Part shown: positions 1 to 7,556 of the stretch, piece by piece | Numbering within the stretch: the stretch's first letter is position 1 | Layout of the letters: each line of letters opens with the position of its first letter | Source: Halobacteriales archaeon QS_4_69_34 | GTDB taxonomy: Archaea; Halobacteriota; Halobacteria; Halobacteriales; Halococcaceae | Assembly: GCA_003021045.1 (NCBI GenBank) | Contig: PXRN01000011.1 | Coordinates: 1 to 64,000, forward strand | Direction: 5' to 3' | DNA length: 64,000 nucleotides | Notes under the pieces: model-generated | What the model saw: the letters and a program-made list of their open reading frames with translations, nothing else | Databases searched by the model: none | What the model was told of the DNA's origin: nothing | Translations under genes and position numbers: made by a program

Positions 1-162
1 GGACTGAGAACCGACCGACGCGCGGACGACGACCTCCCAGATGTCCTCGGGATCGAGGGGCGAGCCCTCGATCCCTGGAATCGGGAGCCGAGCGATGTAA
101 TCGACCGCTACGTCTTTGACATCCGCCGCCGAAATGTGACCGTCTGGTTGGTAGGGATTCAT
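1..162 (-). CDS. Transposase, N-terminal part (ISH3/IS4-like), cut by window edge
   Basis: The minus strand reads open from an ATG at 162 to the window edge, giving about 54 residues beginning MNPYQPDGHISAADVKD. The stretch PLDPEDIWEVVVRASVG resembles the N-terminal helical region of haloarchaeal ISH3-type transposases, which have an ...AEDIYEVLVGAC... segment at the same place. The DDE catalytic core would lie to the left of the window, so neither the family nor integrity can be confirmed. No Shine-Dalgarno sits at a usable distance (gaggtgg directly abuts the ATG). A perfect inverted repeat at 187-208 lies just upstream. Identity is inferred from memory of the family, not from a search. Confidence 0.5.
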   Translation of the reverse strand, partial: MNPYQPDGHISAADVKDVAVDYIARLPIPGIEGSPLDPEDIWEVVVRASVGSQS

Positions 163-186
163 CCACCTCTCCCACCAGACATCCTG

Positions 187-208
187 CTGAATCAGCCCAC
201 TGATTCAG
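187..208. repeat. Perfect 9-bp inverted repeat upstream of the transposase
   Basis: ctgaatcag (187-195) and ctgattcag (200-208) are exact reverse complements around a 4-base spacer. The repeat sits about 25 bases upstream of the transposase start codon. It could be a subterminal transposase-binding site or an mRNA/DNA hairpin of the IS end. The outer end of the element was not identified. Confidence 0.5.
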
Positions 209-494
209 GACGCTGGTTCAACTCGATTGGGAAGTACCGACGTTGGGGCCGCGAACGACGGAGCGTTACCGCACTGACCGTGCTACGGTTCGACCGATCC
301 GGCCCGCCCAAGTGCGATCGCTCGGTGTGGCGTGCAGTTCGCCCACCCCGGTCGTGATCACGTGCGGTCGCTGTGACCTCCCCTCTCCCCCTCTCCTCTT
401 TTTTTCGGTTCGAGTGCTTCGTTCGCGGCCTCGATACGACCGTCGCCCGTCTTTCGGTTTCCCCTGCACCCGGTTCGAACCACTCGGTCCGTCC
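209..494. other. Intergenic stretch, no gene seen
   Basis: Between the insertion element end and the peroxiredoxin promoter I find no coherent reading frame. Open frames crossing this stretch in either direction are Arg/Ser/Pro-rich shadows typical of non-coding high-GC DNA. A pyrimidine tract with seven consecutive T (about 395-409) is the only compositional feature. It could be a terminator for plus-strand transcription leaving the IS. Confidence 0.4.
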
Positions 495-503
495 GCTTTT
501 GTC
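495..503 (+). promoter_or_regulatory. TATA-like box of peroxiredoxin gene
   Basis: cgcttttgt lies about 27 nt before the ATG at 525. The same gcttttgtcc element recurs at similar distance before the genes starting at 4017 (minus strand) and 8868, which supports it as a local TATA variant used for leaderless mRNAs. Confidence 0.45.
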
Positions 504-524
504 CGTCCGCCCCCTCTGCCCGCC

Positions 525-1019
525 ATGAGCACCCAGTCGCTCGACTTCGAGCTGGCGAACGCCGGTCCCGGCTCGAACCCGCTCGCGCTCGCCGAGCTCG
601 CGGCCGACCACGACGCGGTCGTGTTGCTGTTCCAGCGCGACCACCACTGCGGGAACTGCCGCGAACAGGTCCAGGACGTGGCAGAACGCTACGGGGAGTT
701 CGCCGACCGCGACGCGGAGGTGGTCTCGGTCCTCCCGGAGCCGCTCGATCGTGCCCGCGAGTGGCAGGACGTCTACGACCTCCCCTTCCCGCTGCTCGCC
801 GATTCCACGAAACGCGTCGGCGAGCAGTACGGCCAGCCGATCCGCTTCGGCGCGCTCGGCGCGCTCCACGACCTCGTCGGGCGGATGCCCGAGGCGGTCG
901 TACTGGACACCCACGACGACGAGCCCGAGGTCGCCGCCGTCCACCGGGGCGACTCGCCCGGCGACCGCCCCACCGTCGACGCGCTGCTCGAACGGATCGA
1001 CGCGGTGGGCGCGGCCTGA
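525..1019 (+). CDS. Peroxiredoxin-like (AhpC/TSA family) thiol protein
   Basis: This is a 164-residue thioredoxin-fold protein. After an initial strand (LFQRDHHCGNC) it carries a CxxC at Cys42-Cys45, where the peroxidatic region of the AhpC/TSA-redoxin superfamily lies. A family-typical middle follows, with VVSVLPEPLDRA then LPFPLLADSTKRVGEQYG, and the protein ends in a short helix. Proteins of this kind reduce peroxides or relay disulfides in the cytosol; no signal peptide is present. CxxC rather than TxxC makes a thioredoxin-like or BCP/PrxQ-type reductant role possible. The ATG at 525 was chosen over an upstream in-frame start because the intervening sequence is Arg/Pro-rich and a TATA-like box sits 27 nt before 525. 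A GNAT gene follows on the same strand 79 nt later. Confidence 0.8.
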   Translation: MSTQSLDFELANAGPGSNPLALAELAADHDAVVLLFQRDHHCGNCREQVQDVAERYGEFADRDAEVVSVLPEPLDRAREWQDVYDLPFPLLADSTKRVGEQYGQPIRFGALGALHDLVGRMPEAVVLDTHDDEPEVAAVHRGDSPGDRPTVDALLERIDAVGAA

Positions 1020-1098
1020 ACGCGTGTCGCCCGACGCAGGTGCGAACGGCGTCGACGCCGCCGGCGTGGACGCCGCGGACGCCGACGGCGGCCCCACT

Positions 1099-1512
1099 AT
1101 GCGAGTCCGCGAGGCCACCCTCGACGAGCTTCCAGCGGTGATGAACGTCCTCGACGGCGCGCTGCTCGACGCCGATCCCGAGGTGGTCCGCGCGCGACTC
1201 CGCGACGGCGCGGACGGCTCGCCCGGGACCGTGCTGGTCGCGGTCGCCGAGGGCCGGGTGCTCGGCGCGCTCGTGCTCGACGGCGCGGGCGCCCACGACG
1301 CCGCAGCTGTCGGGATCGACGCCATCGCGGTCCGGCACGCGCGGCGCGGGCAGGGCGTCGGGACGGCGCTCGTCGAGGCGCTCGATGAGCCCGTCGCCGC
1401 CGCGTTCGACGCCCGCGTGCGCCCGTTCTACGAACGGCTCGGCTTCGCCATCGAGCCGGCGGACGAGCCCGGCCGATACAGGGGCGTCGGGCGGGACAGT
1501 TCGACTCGGTAG
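1099..1512 (+). CDS. GNAT family N-acetyltransferase
   Basis: The 137-residue product starts MRVREATLDELPAVMNVLDG, the usual beta1-alpha1 of GNAT enzymes. It carries the acetyl-CoA pyrophosphate loop as ARRGQGVGTALVEAL (R/Q-x-x-G-x-G/A motif) and ends with the FYERLGF block near residue 115. It would transfer an acetyl group from acetyl-CoA to an unknown amine in the cytosol. A GTG at 1024 is in frame and would add a 25-residue Ala/Asp-rich leader. The ATG at 1099 is preferred because it aligns with the conserved GNAT start. It is on the same strand as the peroxiredoxin and possibly cotranscribed. The loop between the CoA-binding helix and the FYERLGF block is short. Confidence 0.8.
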   Translation: MRVREATLDELPAVMNVLDGALLDADPEVVRARLRDGADGSPGTVLVAVAEGRVLGALVLDGAGAHDAAAVGIDAIAVRHARRGQGVGTALVEALDEPVAAAFDARVRPFYERLGFAIEPADEPGRYRGVGRDSSTR

Positions 1513-1573
1513 CAGCGAGACTGGATGATCGGTCGTCGATGGTAGACTAAAGTGACTCTTCGAATCTCGAACA

Positions 1574-1582
1574 GTTATAAGT
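1574..1582 (+). promoter_or_regulatory. TATA box (gttataagt)
   Basis: gttataagt stands about 35 nt before the ATG at 1614. A start site about 26 nt downstream would leave a very short 5' UTR. Confidence 0.5.
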
Positions 1583-1613
1583 AGGGGTGGGGGGAGCGGT
1601 TGGACGCGTAGCT

Positions 1614-2087
1614 ATGGAACCGAAACGCCAACTCGGCATGGTCCTACTGGCGCTCGGAGTCGCGGCAGCCGCGGCGTTGCTGATCATCGGCGTGGGCGGC
1701 GTGTTTGCGCAGGACGAGACTGCGAACGACAGTACCACGACGAACGACTCCAGTAAGTCCGGTAAGACGGTAACGGATGCTACTGCCATTCCGCCAGCTC
1801 AATCGCCGACGATGACGACCGCAACTACCACCTCGGGACCGACAGATACGGCGACTACGACCGACGGTGAAACAACCACCGAGACCACCGCGACGTCGAC
1901 GCCGACGGATGCTACGACGGCCGACGAACCGCCGACCACGACCGAAGGCGGTGACGATGGGACGGCAAAACAGCCGAGTGACGGCGATGTGGGCGACGGT
2001 GGCGACGGGAAAGCAAAGCAAGATGGCGGTGTTAGCGACGACGAGGACGGCGCGGCCGGCGGCAACGGCAAGGCGAAGGCGGGCTGA
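1614..2087 (+). CDS. Exported or membrane-anchored Thr/Asp-rich protein
   Basis: The 157-residue protein opens with MEPKRQLGMVLLALGVAAAAALLIIG, a single N-terminal hydrophobic segment (residues about 7-28) ending near VFAQ, which could be an uncleaved anchor or a Sec signal. The remainder is low-complexity: Thr/Ser-rich to about residue 105, then Gly/Asp/Lys-rich. Such composition is typical of haloarchaeal cell-surface proteins, where Thr-rich stretches carry O-linked glycans. No catalytic motif is visible. The ATG at 1614 places the positive charges directly before the hydrophobic segment; a GTG at 1587 lies too close to the TATA box. Function unknown. Confidence 0.6.
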   Translation: MEPKRQLGMVLLALGVAAAAALLIIGVGGVFAQDETANDSTTTNDSSKSGKTVTDATAIPPAQSPTMTTATTTSGPTDTATTTDGETTTETTATSTPTDATTADEPPTTTEGGDDGTAKQPSDGDVGDGGDGKAKQDGGVSDDEDGAAGGNGKAKAG

Positions 2088-2105
2088 GGCCCGACAGCAG
2101 TCCGG

Positions 2106-2207
2106 TCAGGTGCCCTCTTTGAGCTCTTCCGGCGGCTCCCGACGCGTGCCCTCTTCGATCAGCCGCTCGGTTCGCCGCATGATTTCCGCCACCGTCTCGT
2201 CGTCCAT
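2106..2207 (-). CDS. Small 33-residue acidic protein, hypothetical
   Basis: The reading frame starts at an ATG at 2207 (MDDETVAEIMRRTERLIEEG) and ends at a stop at 2106. The product is a predicted amphipathic helix with alternating acidic and arginine residues, of the composition expected for a real haloarchaeal protein. Its start lies 27 nt from a palindromic CTTAAG box that also faces the divergent gene at 2259, which supports expression. It is too short for family assignment. Confidence 0.45.
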   Translation of the reverse strand: MDDETVAEIMRRTERLIEEGTRREPPEELKEGT

Positions 2208-2231
2208 GCACGTCGATCGATCCCGAATCGT

Positions 2232-2237
2232 CTTAAG
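2232..2237. promoter_or_regulatory. Palindromic TATA box shared by divergent genes
   Basis: CTTAAG is its own reverse complement. Its centre is about 25 nt from the plus-strand ATG at 2259 and about 27 nt from the minus-strand ATG at 2207, the normal spacing for leaderless haloarchaeal transcripts in both directions. The plus-strand context tcgtcttaagcg and the minus-strand context cgaacgcttaag both carry BRE-like purines. Confidence 0.55.
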
Positions 2238-2258
2238 CGTTCGCCGTACCCCCTCCGT

Positions 2259-2537
2259 ATGCCCGTCTCCGAGCAAGAGTTCGAATCGTGGTGTTACCGG
2301 CACGGCGGCGAGACCTACGATCGAGAGGAGCGACCCGGCGTTGCCTACCGATTTCCCGATACGGACACCAACGAGGGCGTGTATTACTACCCCGACAACG
2401 GCTCTTTCGACGTCATCACCGACGGTCGATTCTACACCGTTCGCTCGCTGCACCAACACGCCGACTCGTGGATCGACGACGAGGATCGGTTGCACATCGA
2501 CACCGACGAAACACGTGTCATCATCGACCCTCGGTAG
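2259..2537 (+). CDS. Haloarchaeal hypothetical protein, 92 aa
   Basis: A compact, acidic and aromatic-rich protein beginning MPVSEQEFESWCYRHGGETY and ending TDETRVIIDPR. It has no transmembrane segment or signal peptide and one cysteine. Codon use and acidity match genuine genes of this genome. I do not recognise the family. The gene is leaderless by position of the CTTAAG box and its 3' end overlaps the convergent phosphohexomutase gene by 17 bases. Confidence 0.65.
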   Translation: MPVSEQEFESWCYRHGGETYDREERPGVAYRFPDTDTNEGVYYYPDNGSFDVITDGRFYTVRSLHQHADSWIDDEDRLHIDTDETRVIIDPR

Positions 2538-4017
2538 TGTCGACCAGCGGCTCGATCAGCGCGCGGCCGGCGTCGAGCAGCTCCGCGACCCGCGCTTCGC
2601 TCCCGGCTTCGGCGTAGACCCGCAGGACGGGTTCGGTCCCGCTCGGGCGGACGAGCACCCACGAGCCGTCGTCGAGCAGGAGCTTGAACCCATCGAGCGT
2701 GACGACCTCCGCGACCGCCTCGCCGGCGATCCGCTCGGGCAGGTCGTCCTCGAGCGCGCCGAGCACCCGCCCTTTCTCGGCGTCGGGACAGTCGACGCTC
2801 GTCTTCGACTGGCGGATCGCGCCGTGTTCGTCGAACAGTCGGTCGATCCGGTCGTCGAACGGCTGTTCGGACTCGGCGAGCGCCGCGAGCAGCGCGAGGA
2901 GGACGCCGTCTTTCTCACGGACGTGCCCGCGCACCGAGAACCCGCCCGATTCCTCGCCGCCGACGAGCACGTCGCGCTCGGCCATCGCCTGCGCGACCCA
3001 CTTGAACCCGACCGGGGTCTCGACGGTCTCCTCGCCGCTCGCCGCGGCGATCCGGTCGATCAGGAACGTCGTCGAGACGGTTCTGACGGCGGGTCCGGAC
3101 TCGGTTTCGAGCAGGAAGTCGTACAGCGCGGCGAAAAACAGGTTCTCGTCGAGGTGGCCCCGCCCGGGCGTGACGACCGCGAGCCGGTCGGCGTCGCCGT
3201 CGTTGGCGATCCCGAGCGCTGCTGGCCCCGCCGCGACGCGCTCGATCAGCGCCCCGAGACGGTCGGCGCTGGGCTCCGGGGCCACGCCCCCGAACTCCCG
3301 GTCGCGGTCACAGCGCAGGCGATCGACGTTCGCGCCCGCGCGTTCGAGGAGCGCGTCGGTCACGCCGCGCCCGCTGCCGTGCATGGCGTCGTAGGCCACC
3401 GTGAGGCCATCGAGGAGGGTCGCCTCGCCTGCGCTCGCGCTCTCGACGTCCGCGGTCCGCACACCGCTCGCGTCCGGGGCGTCGGCGCTCGCGTTATCGT
3501 TGCTCGTGCCCGGGGCGTACCGCCGCGCGATATCGAGTGCGTGGGTGGCGTGGGACTCGGCGAAGTCGACCTCGCGGATCGCGCCCCACTCCCCCTCTGG
3601 ACGCACCCGCGGCTCGGCGAGTCCGGCCTCGATGGCGGCTGTCACGTCGGGCAGCGCCGGCGCGGCGTCGGCGGGGATGAACTTCACGCCATTGTAATCG
3701 GGCGGGTTGTGGCTCGCGGTGACCGTCAGTCCGCCGGCGAGCTCCCGCTGTTCGATCGCCCACGCCACGAGCGGTGTCGGGCAGTCCCGTTCGGCCAGGT
3801 ACACGTCGAAGCCGTTGGCGGCGACCGTCCGGGAGAGCTCCTCGGCGAACGCCGGCGAGCTCGGGCGGGCGTCGTAGCCGACCGCCACCGCGGCGTCCGC
3901 TCTCCCTTCGTCCGCGAGGTGGGTGGCGACCGCCTGGCCGACGGCCCGGACACGGGGGACCGTGACGGCGTCGAGCGTCGCCCGCCAGCCGTCGGTGCCA
4001 AAGGAGATAGCGTCCAT
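2521..4017 (-). CDS. Phosphoglucomutase/phosphomannomutase family protein
   Basis: This 498-residue alpha-D-phosphohexomutase contains all four active-site elements. The phosphoserine loop is TASHNPP with Ser102. The metal loop is DGDADR (273-278), the sugar-binding loop GGEESGG (353-359), and the phosphate-binding loop RPSGTEP (457-463). It would interconvert hexose-1- and hexose-6-phosphates through a bisphosphate intermediate, feeding nucleotide-sugar synthesis or glycogen/trehalose metabolism. GEESGG points to glucose/mannose rather than glucosamine substrates; the GlmM-type paralogue is at 9666-11054. The ATG at 4017 gives the conserved FGTDGWR start and has a gcttttgtcc box 27 nt upstream. 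An Asp/Ala-rich insertion sits near residues 172-198. It is divergent from tbsP. Confidence 0.92.
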   Translation of the reverse strand: MDAISFGTDGWRATLDAVTVPRVRAVGQAVATHLADEGRADAAVAVGYDARPSSPAFAEELSRTVAANGFDVYLAERDCPTPLVAWAIEQRELAGGLTVTASHNPPDYNGVKFIPADAAPALPDVTAAIEAGLAEPRVRPEGEWGAIREVDFAESHATHALDIARRYAPGTSNDNASADAPDASGVRTADVESASAGEATLLDGLTVAYDAMHGSGRGVTDALLERAGANVDRLRCDRDREFGGVAPEPSADRLGALIERVAAGPAALGIANDGDADRLAVVTPGRGHLDENLFFAALYDFLLETESGPAVRTVSTTFLIDRIAAASGEETVETPVGFKWVAQAMAERDVLVGGEESGGFSVRGHVREKDGVLLALLAALAESEQPFDDRIDRLFDEHGAIRQSKTSVDCPDAEKGRVLGALEDDLPERIAGEAVAEVVTLDGFKLLLDDGSWVLVRPSGTEPVLRVYAEAGSEARVAELLDAGRALIEPLVDTTEGR

Positions 4018-4256
4018 GCCGGCGACGCGGCACCGACGGACAAAAGCTCCCGGGGAGCGGCCGCGACGGACGCTTCCTCTCCTCCATCCCGTCGAGAGGA
4101 TTCGTCCCCTCCCGGCCGGAGGCACCTGGAGTGGGATGAGGGACGACCCTCTCTCCCGAATCGCGCCGCCGCGTTCCTGGTCCGTCAGCCGACGGCTCGG
4201 TCCAGAAGCCCGCCTCGATCGCCGACCCGTCATATAAACGCAAAACAACAAAGCGA

Positions 4257-4267
4257 TAGTTTAATAC
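4257..4267 (+). promoter_or_regulatory. TATA box of the TbsP gene
   Basis: tagtttaatac lies 27 nt before the ATG at 4290 in a locally AT-rich stretch, a strong leaderless haloarchaeal promoter. Confidence 0.6.
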
Positions 4268-4289
4268 CGACGGCACCTTATATCCATCC

Positions 4290-5120
4290 ATGAGTATAAC
4301 GAAACGTACAGAGCTACACGAGGAGAGCGTGGCGACCGTCTACCGGCGGCTGCTCGCCGATACGACGGACGCGGTGTACGTGGTCGGTTCGTCGGTCGCG
4401 GACCTCAAGCAGCTGATCGCGGAGCTCTCGTCGACCGCGGAGCCTCCGGTGTGCATGCTCGCGGCCGACCGGACCTGGAGGGCGGCGACGGAGGACTTCC
4501 GCGTCGCGGGGACGGCCGCGGAGCTGGTGGCGGCTGGCGTCCTCTCGCCGCGCGCGACCGACGGGCCGGCGGACGGACCGCTGGTGATCACCGACTCGGT
4601 CGTCGCGTCGATCGTCCCGGCCGGCGAGCGGGTTGCGGGGCTCACCACCGCGGACGAGGCGTTCGTCGCGGACGTCCGCGAGCGCTACGCGGACGCGTGG
4701 ACGGACGCGGAGCCGTTCGTGCTCGGCGTGCCGCCGCTCTCGCGGATCCGCGCGACGCTCGCTGCCGAACTCGGCCCAGGGCTGCGGGCGGACTTCGACG
4801 CCGCGCTCGCCGCCGAGACCGTTCGCCGGAGGGACGACCTCGACGAGACCGCCCTCGTGCTCCTGCTCGCCGCGCGCAACAAGGTGTTGCTGTACGACCT
4901 CGTGCGGTGGGGCGAGGACGTGGGGTTCGCCAGCAGGGCGACGTTCTCGCGGATCAAGACCCGGTTCGAGGCGGCGGGCCTGCTCGATACGGAGAAGGTG
5001 CCGATCGACGTCGGTCGCCCCCGCCTGCGCCTGCTGCTCGGCGACGAGCGCCTCCGCGGGGTCGAGCCCGGGGCACTCGTCGGCGTCGCACGCACCCTGC
5101 TCTCGGCCCACGAGGCCTGA
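4290..5120 (+). CDS. tbsP: Transcriptional regulator TbsP (DUF5821 family)
   Basis: The 276-residue product matches the haloarchaeal TbsP/DUF5821 pattern I remember. An N-terminal alpha/beta domain includes MLAADRTWRAATEDFRVA and LVITDSVVASIVPAGERVAGL. Then come a DEAFV...WTDAEPF block and a C-terminal winged-helix region near residues 195-250 with GFASRATFSRIKTRFEAAGL followed by DTEKVPIDVGRPRLRLLLG. TbsP is known to act together with TrmB on glucose-dependent genes of central metabolism in Haloferax and Halobacterium. It is transcribed divergently from a phosphohexomutase gene, which fits a sugar-metabolism context, but no target can be read from this window. The start is supported by the promoter 27 nt upstream. 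Confidence 0.8.
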   Translation: MSITKRTELHEESVATVYRRLLADTTDAVYVVGSSVADLKQLIAELSSTAEPPVCMLAADRTWRAATEDFRVAGTAAELVAAGVLSPRATDGPADGPLVITDSVVASIVPAGERVAGLTTADEAFVADVRERYADAWTDAEPFVLGVPPLSRIRATLAAELGPGLRADFDAALAAETVRRRDDLDETALVLLLAARNKVLLYDLVRWGEDVGFASRATFSRIKTRFEAAGLLDTEKVPIDVGRPRLRLLLGDERLRGVEPGALVGVARTLLSAHEA

Positions 5121-5130
5121 GTGTGCCCGC

Positions 5131-5394
5131 TCACTCGTCGGTCGGACGCCCGTCGAGGAGCGCCGTCTTCTCGGCACGCCGTAGTGACTTGATCGCGTGT
5201 TCGCGAGCCAGCGCCGCCGACTTCGAGGCGAACGTCTCGACGTGGCGGAACTCGACGGGCGTCCGCCCGCGGGTGTACTTCGCGCCCTCGCCGGCGTCGT
5301 GTTCGCGCACACGTCGTTCGACGTCGGTGGTGTAGCCCGTATAGAACGTCCCGTCGTCGCACTCGATGACGTAGACGTGGTGGGTGGCGTTCAT
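5131..5394 (-). CDS. GIY-YIG domain nuclease-like protein (UPF0213/YhbQ type)
   Basis: The 87-residue protein is a single GIY-YIG domain. It reads HHVYVIECDDGTFYTGYTTD with the two signature strands (YVI and YTG), then the conserved ERRVREHDAGEGAKYTRGR, EFRHVETF and SKSAALAREHAIKSL with the REH...K arrangement of the family. Small stand-alone members of this family are widespread; their nuclease activity and role in repair are mostly unproven. The ATG at 5394 gives the usual short start before the first strand. It is convergent with tbsP, the two stop codons being 10 bases apart. Confidence 0.85.
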   Translation of the reverse strand: MNATHHVYVIECDDGTFYTGYTTDVERRVREHDAGEGAKYTRGRTPVEFRHVETFASKSAALAREHAIKSLRRAEKTALLDGRPTDE

Positions 5395-5458
5395 GGTCGC
5401 TGGGGAGGGTCGCCCCGGAACTCGTGATCGTCCCGGGAGTTCGTGCGGGCGTCGGCGG

Positions 5459-5608
5459 TCAGGCGTTCCGGGCGCGTTCCTTGGCGACCTCGGCGATGCC
5501 CGCGTTCGCCGAACAGCCGGGGCAGGCGAAGAGCTGCCCGCGCTCGTCGGCGAAGACTCGCTCGAAGCGTTCGGAGACGTGCCCGCCGCAGTGATTGCAC
5601 TCTGGCAT
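5459..5608 (-). CDS. Small CxxCG zinc-finger protein
   Basis: A 49-residue protein starting MPECNHCGGHVSERFERVFA with a second knuckle CPGC near residue 29, so four cysteines in a CxxC...CxxC arrangement, followed by a basic helix. Haloarchaea encode many such micro zinc-finger proteins, mostly of unknown function and presumed to bind nucleic acid or protein partners. A clear paralogue is at 11058-11216 (shared MPEC-x-x-CGG-x-V and ARVF/ERVF blocks). The ATG at 5608 is the family start. Confidence 0.75.
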   Translation of the reverse strand: MPECNHCGGHVSERFERVFADERGQLFACPGCSANAGIAEVAKERARNA

Positions 5609-5660
5609 CGTGGAGGTGTCGACAGCGCTCGCCGCCAACACCCGGGCGACGAGCCCGGCC

Positions 5661-5670
5661 GGTATATAAC
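5661..5670 (-). promoter_or_regulatory. TATA box (gttatatacc on the minus strand)
   Basis: The plus strand reads ggtatataac. The box lies about 55 nt before the zinc-finger start at 5608, implying a 5' UTR of roughly 25 nt rather than a leaderless mRNA. Confidence 0.45.
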
Positions 5671-5860
5671 CACCCCCTAACTCGGCCGAGACGTGGTTCG
5701 CGTACGCGCTGATCGGCACGACGCCGACCCCGAGCAGCCCGCCGACCGCCACCGGGTCCTCGGCCCTGGCTCGTGTGCGTCTCTACTGCCGACACTCCCG
5801 ATTGCCGCCGGTACGTCTCAAGCCAGTAGGTATACAAGCCCAGCCAGCCGGACGGGGGGT

Positions 5861-7486
5861 ATGGCCTTCATGCAGGGCGGCCGACCGAGCGCCCGGGCGC
5901 TCGTCGCCGTCACGGCCGTCGCGGCACTCGCGGCGCTCGTCGTCGCGACCGTCGGGACCGCACCGGCGGCCGCACAGGCGACGACGATCGACTCCTGCAC
6001 CGTCATCGATTCACCCGGCAGCTACCGTCTCGCGGGCGACATCGCCGGCGGCGCGGATGGACCCTGCATCGAGATCACCGCCAGCGACGTCGTCCTCGAC
6101 GGCGGGGAACACACCCTCGCGGGCCCCGTGGTGCGCAGCACCGACTCCCTCGGGGACGGCAACGACGGCATCTACGCCCACGGCACCACGGCGGCCCCGC
6201 TCACCAACGTCACCGTCGCGGACCTCACCACGGTCGGCTTCGACAACGGCACTCACTTCGAGAACGTCGACGGCGGCGAGGTCCGCGGCGTGACCGCCCG
6301 GCGGGCCGTGATGAACGCCATCATGCTCGACGCGGCGGACGGCAACCGCGTGGTCGACAGCCGGGTGGTCAACAACAGCGAAACCGCCGAGAACGACCTC
6401 ACCGGCGCGGCACGGGGCCTCTATGTCTCCGGTAGCGCGAACAACGTCGTCCGGGACGTCACCCTCCGGGACAACAAGTACTCGTTTCTGCTCGACGGGG
6501 GCAGCACCAACAACACGGTCCGGACCGTCACCTCGATTCGTAACGTCTACGACGTCTACCTCTTCGCGGCCGACGACAACACCTTCCGGAACGTCACCAG
6601 CCGGGAGAACGTCCGGTACGCGGTCTACGCCGAGAAGAACGCCACGGGCAACCGCTTCGTCCGGATGGACATGGACACGGCGACCGTTACGTTCCAGCCC
6701 TTCAACGTCGCGGTGCGTTCGATCCCCTCGCCGACCACGGCGTCGGTCCCGCCCGATCCACCGAACCGACAGACCATCGGCCAGTACGTCGAGGCGCGCT
6801 CGACGACCGCACCGCCGTTCTCGCTGTCGCTGACGGCCTTCTACCGGAACGTCGACCTCGGCGACGTCGGCGAGGAGGCCTCGATCGCGATGTCGCGGTA
6901 CGACAACTCGGGGGGCGGCTCGGCCGCGTGGGCCCCCGTCGAGGGGGGCAGCGCGGACACGGCGTCGAACGCCGTCAGCACGGGCGAGATCACGGGGAGC
7001 GGTCCCTACGGCTACGTCGGGGCGTTCGACCAGATCGGCGTCTTCGCGCCGACCGCCGCCGGGGACGCCTCCGATCCGCCCGGGCAAGGGCTGACGCCGG
7101 CGCGGACTGACGACCCGCCGGCGACGAACGTGGCGACCCCGGTCACCGTCGAAACGACCGACGCCGCGGGGACGGCTGCCCCGGACGCCGCCACCGGGAC
7201 GGGAACCACGGCCTCGAACGGGCCAGTCGCGACCGGGGCGGCCGAGACCGAACCGGCGGCCGGGGCCGAACCGACCGCCGCGGCTACGGCGGACGCGGAC
7301 GGCGCGGCCTCGTCCCCGGTGATCACGAGGTCCGGCGCGACGTCGCCGGCGGTCGAGACGGACGACGGAGCGGCGACCGCGATCGACGACCCCGGAACCG
7401 GCGTGTTCGGTCCCGGCTTCGGGCCCGTCGTCGCGCTCGCCGCGCTGCTCGCGGTGGCGCTGCTCGTCTCTCGGCGACGCGGCTGA
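5861..7486 (+). CDS. Secreted right-handed beta-helix surface protein with PGF-CTERM anchor
   Basis: The 541-residue protein has a Sec-type signal (residues about 10-36, ending APAAAQA). Residues about 80-290 carry repeated short strands of the parallel beta-helix type (NosD/PbH1-like), with many Asn ladders such as NNVVRDVTLRDN and NNTVRTVTSIRN. A non-repetitive domain follows, then a long Thr/Ala/Glu low-complexity stalk. The C-terminus is GPGFGPVVALAALLAVALL-SRRRG, the PGF motif, hydrophobic helix and arginine tail recognised by archaeosortase A. The protein is thus expected to be cleaved and lipid-anchored on the outer face, the stalk probably glycosylated. The substrate of the beta-helix is unknown. 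A TATA-like tatacaag lies about 30 nt upstream of the ATG. Confidence 0.8.
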   Translation: MAFMQGGRPSARALVAVTAVAALAALVVATVGTAPAAAQATTIDSCTVIDSPGSYRLAGDIAGGADGPCIEITASDVVLDGGEHTLAGPVVRSTDSLGDGNDGIYAHGTTAAPLTNVTVADLTTVGFDNGTHFENVDGGEVRGVTARRAVMNAIMLDAADGNRVVDSRVVNNSETAENDLTGAARGLYVSGSANNVVRDVTLRDNKYSFLLDGGSTNNTVRTVTSIRNVYDVYLFAADDNTFRNVTSRENVRYAVYAEKNATGNRFVRMDMDTATVTFQPFNVAVRSIPSPTTASVPPDPPNRQTIGQYVEARSTTAPPFSLSLTAFYRNVDLGDVGEEASIAMSRYDNSGGGSAAWAPVEGGSADTASNAVSTGEITGSGPYGYVGAFDQIGVFAPTAAGDASDPPGQGLTPARTDDPPATNVATPVTVETTDAAGTAAPDAATGTGTTASNGPVATGAAETEPAAGAEPTAAATADADGAASSPVITRSGATSPAVETDDGAATAIDDPGTGVFGPGFGPVVALAALLAVALLVSRRRG

Positions 7487-7535
7487 ACGAAGCGGTCGGA
7501 CCCGATTCAGTAGGATCCCGGACCCACCATCCTCC

Positions 7536-7547
7536 TTCTTTTTCCTT
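7536..7547 (+). terminator. Pyrimidine/T-rich terminator between convergent genes
   Basis: ttctttttcctt lies 50 nt after the stop of the surface-protein gene and just before the stop of the convergent larB gene. Archaeal termination typically uses such T-rich tracts without a stem. Confidence 0.4.
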
Positions 7548-7556
7548 GGCCGGGCG

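Noticed and set aside
192-1325. Long minus-strand open frame of 377 codons opposite the peroxiredoxin and acetyltransferase genes
   Set aside because: Ala/Ser/Arg-rich composition without any motif; it mirrors the third-position GC bias of the two real plus-strand genes.
1867-4293. 808-codon plus-strand open frame opposite the phosphohexomutase gene
   Set aside because: It is the antisense of a gene with all four phosphohexomutase motifs and has no recognisable domain itself; long antisense frames are common at this GC content.
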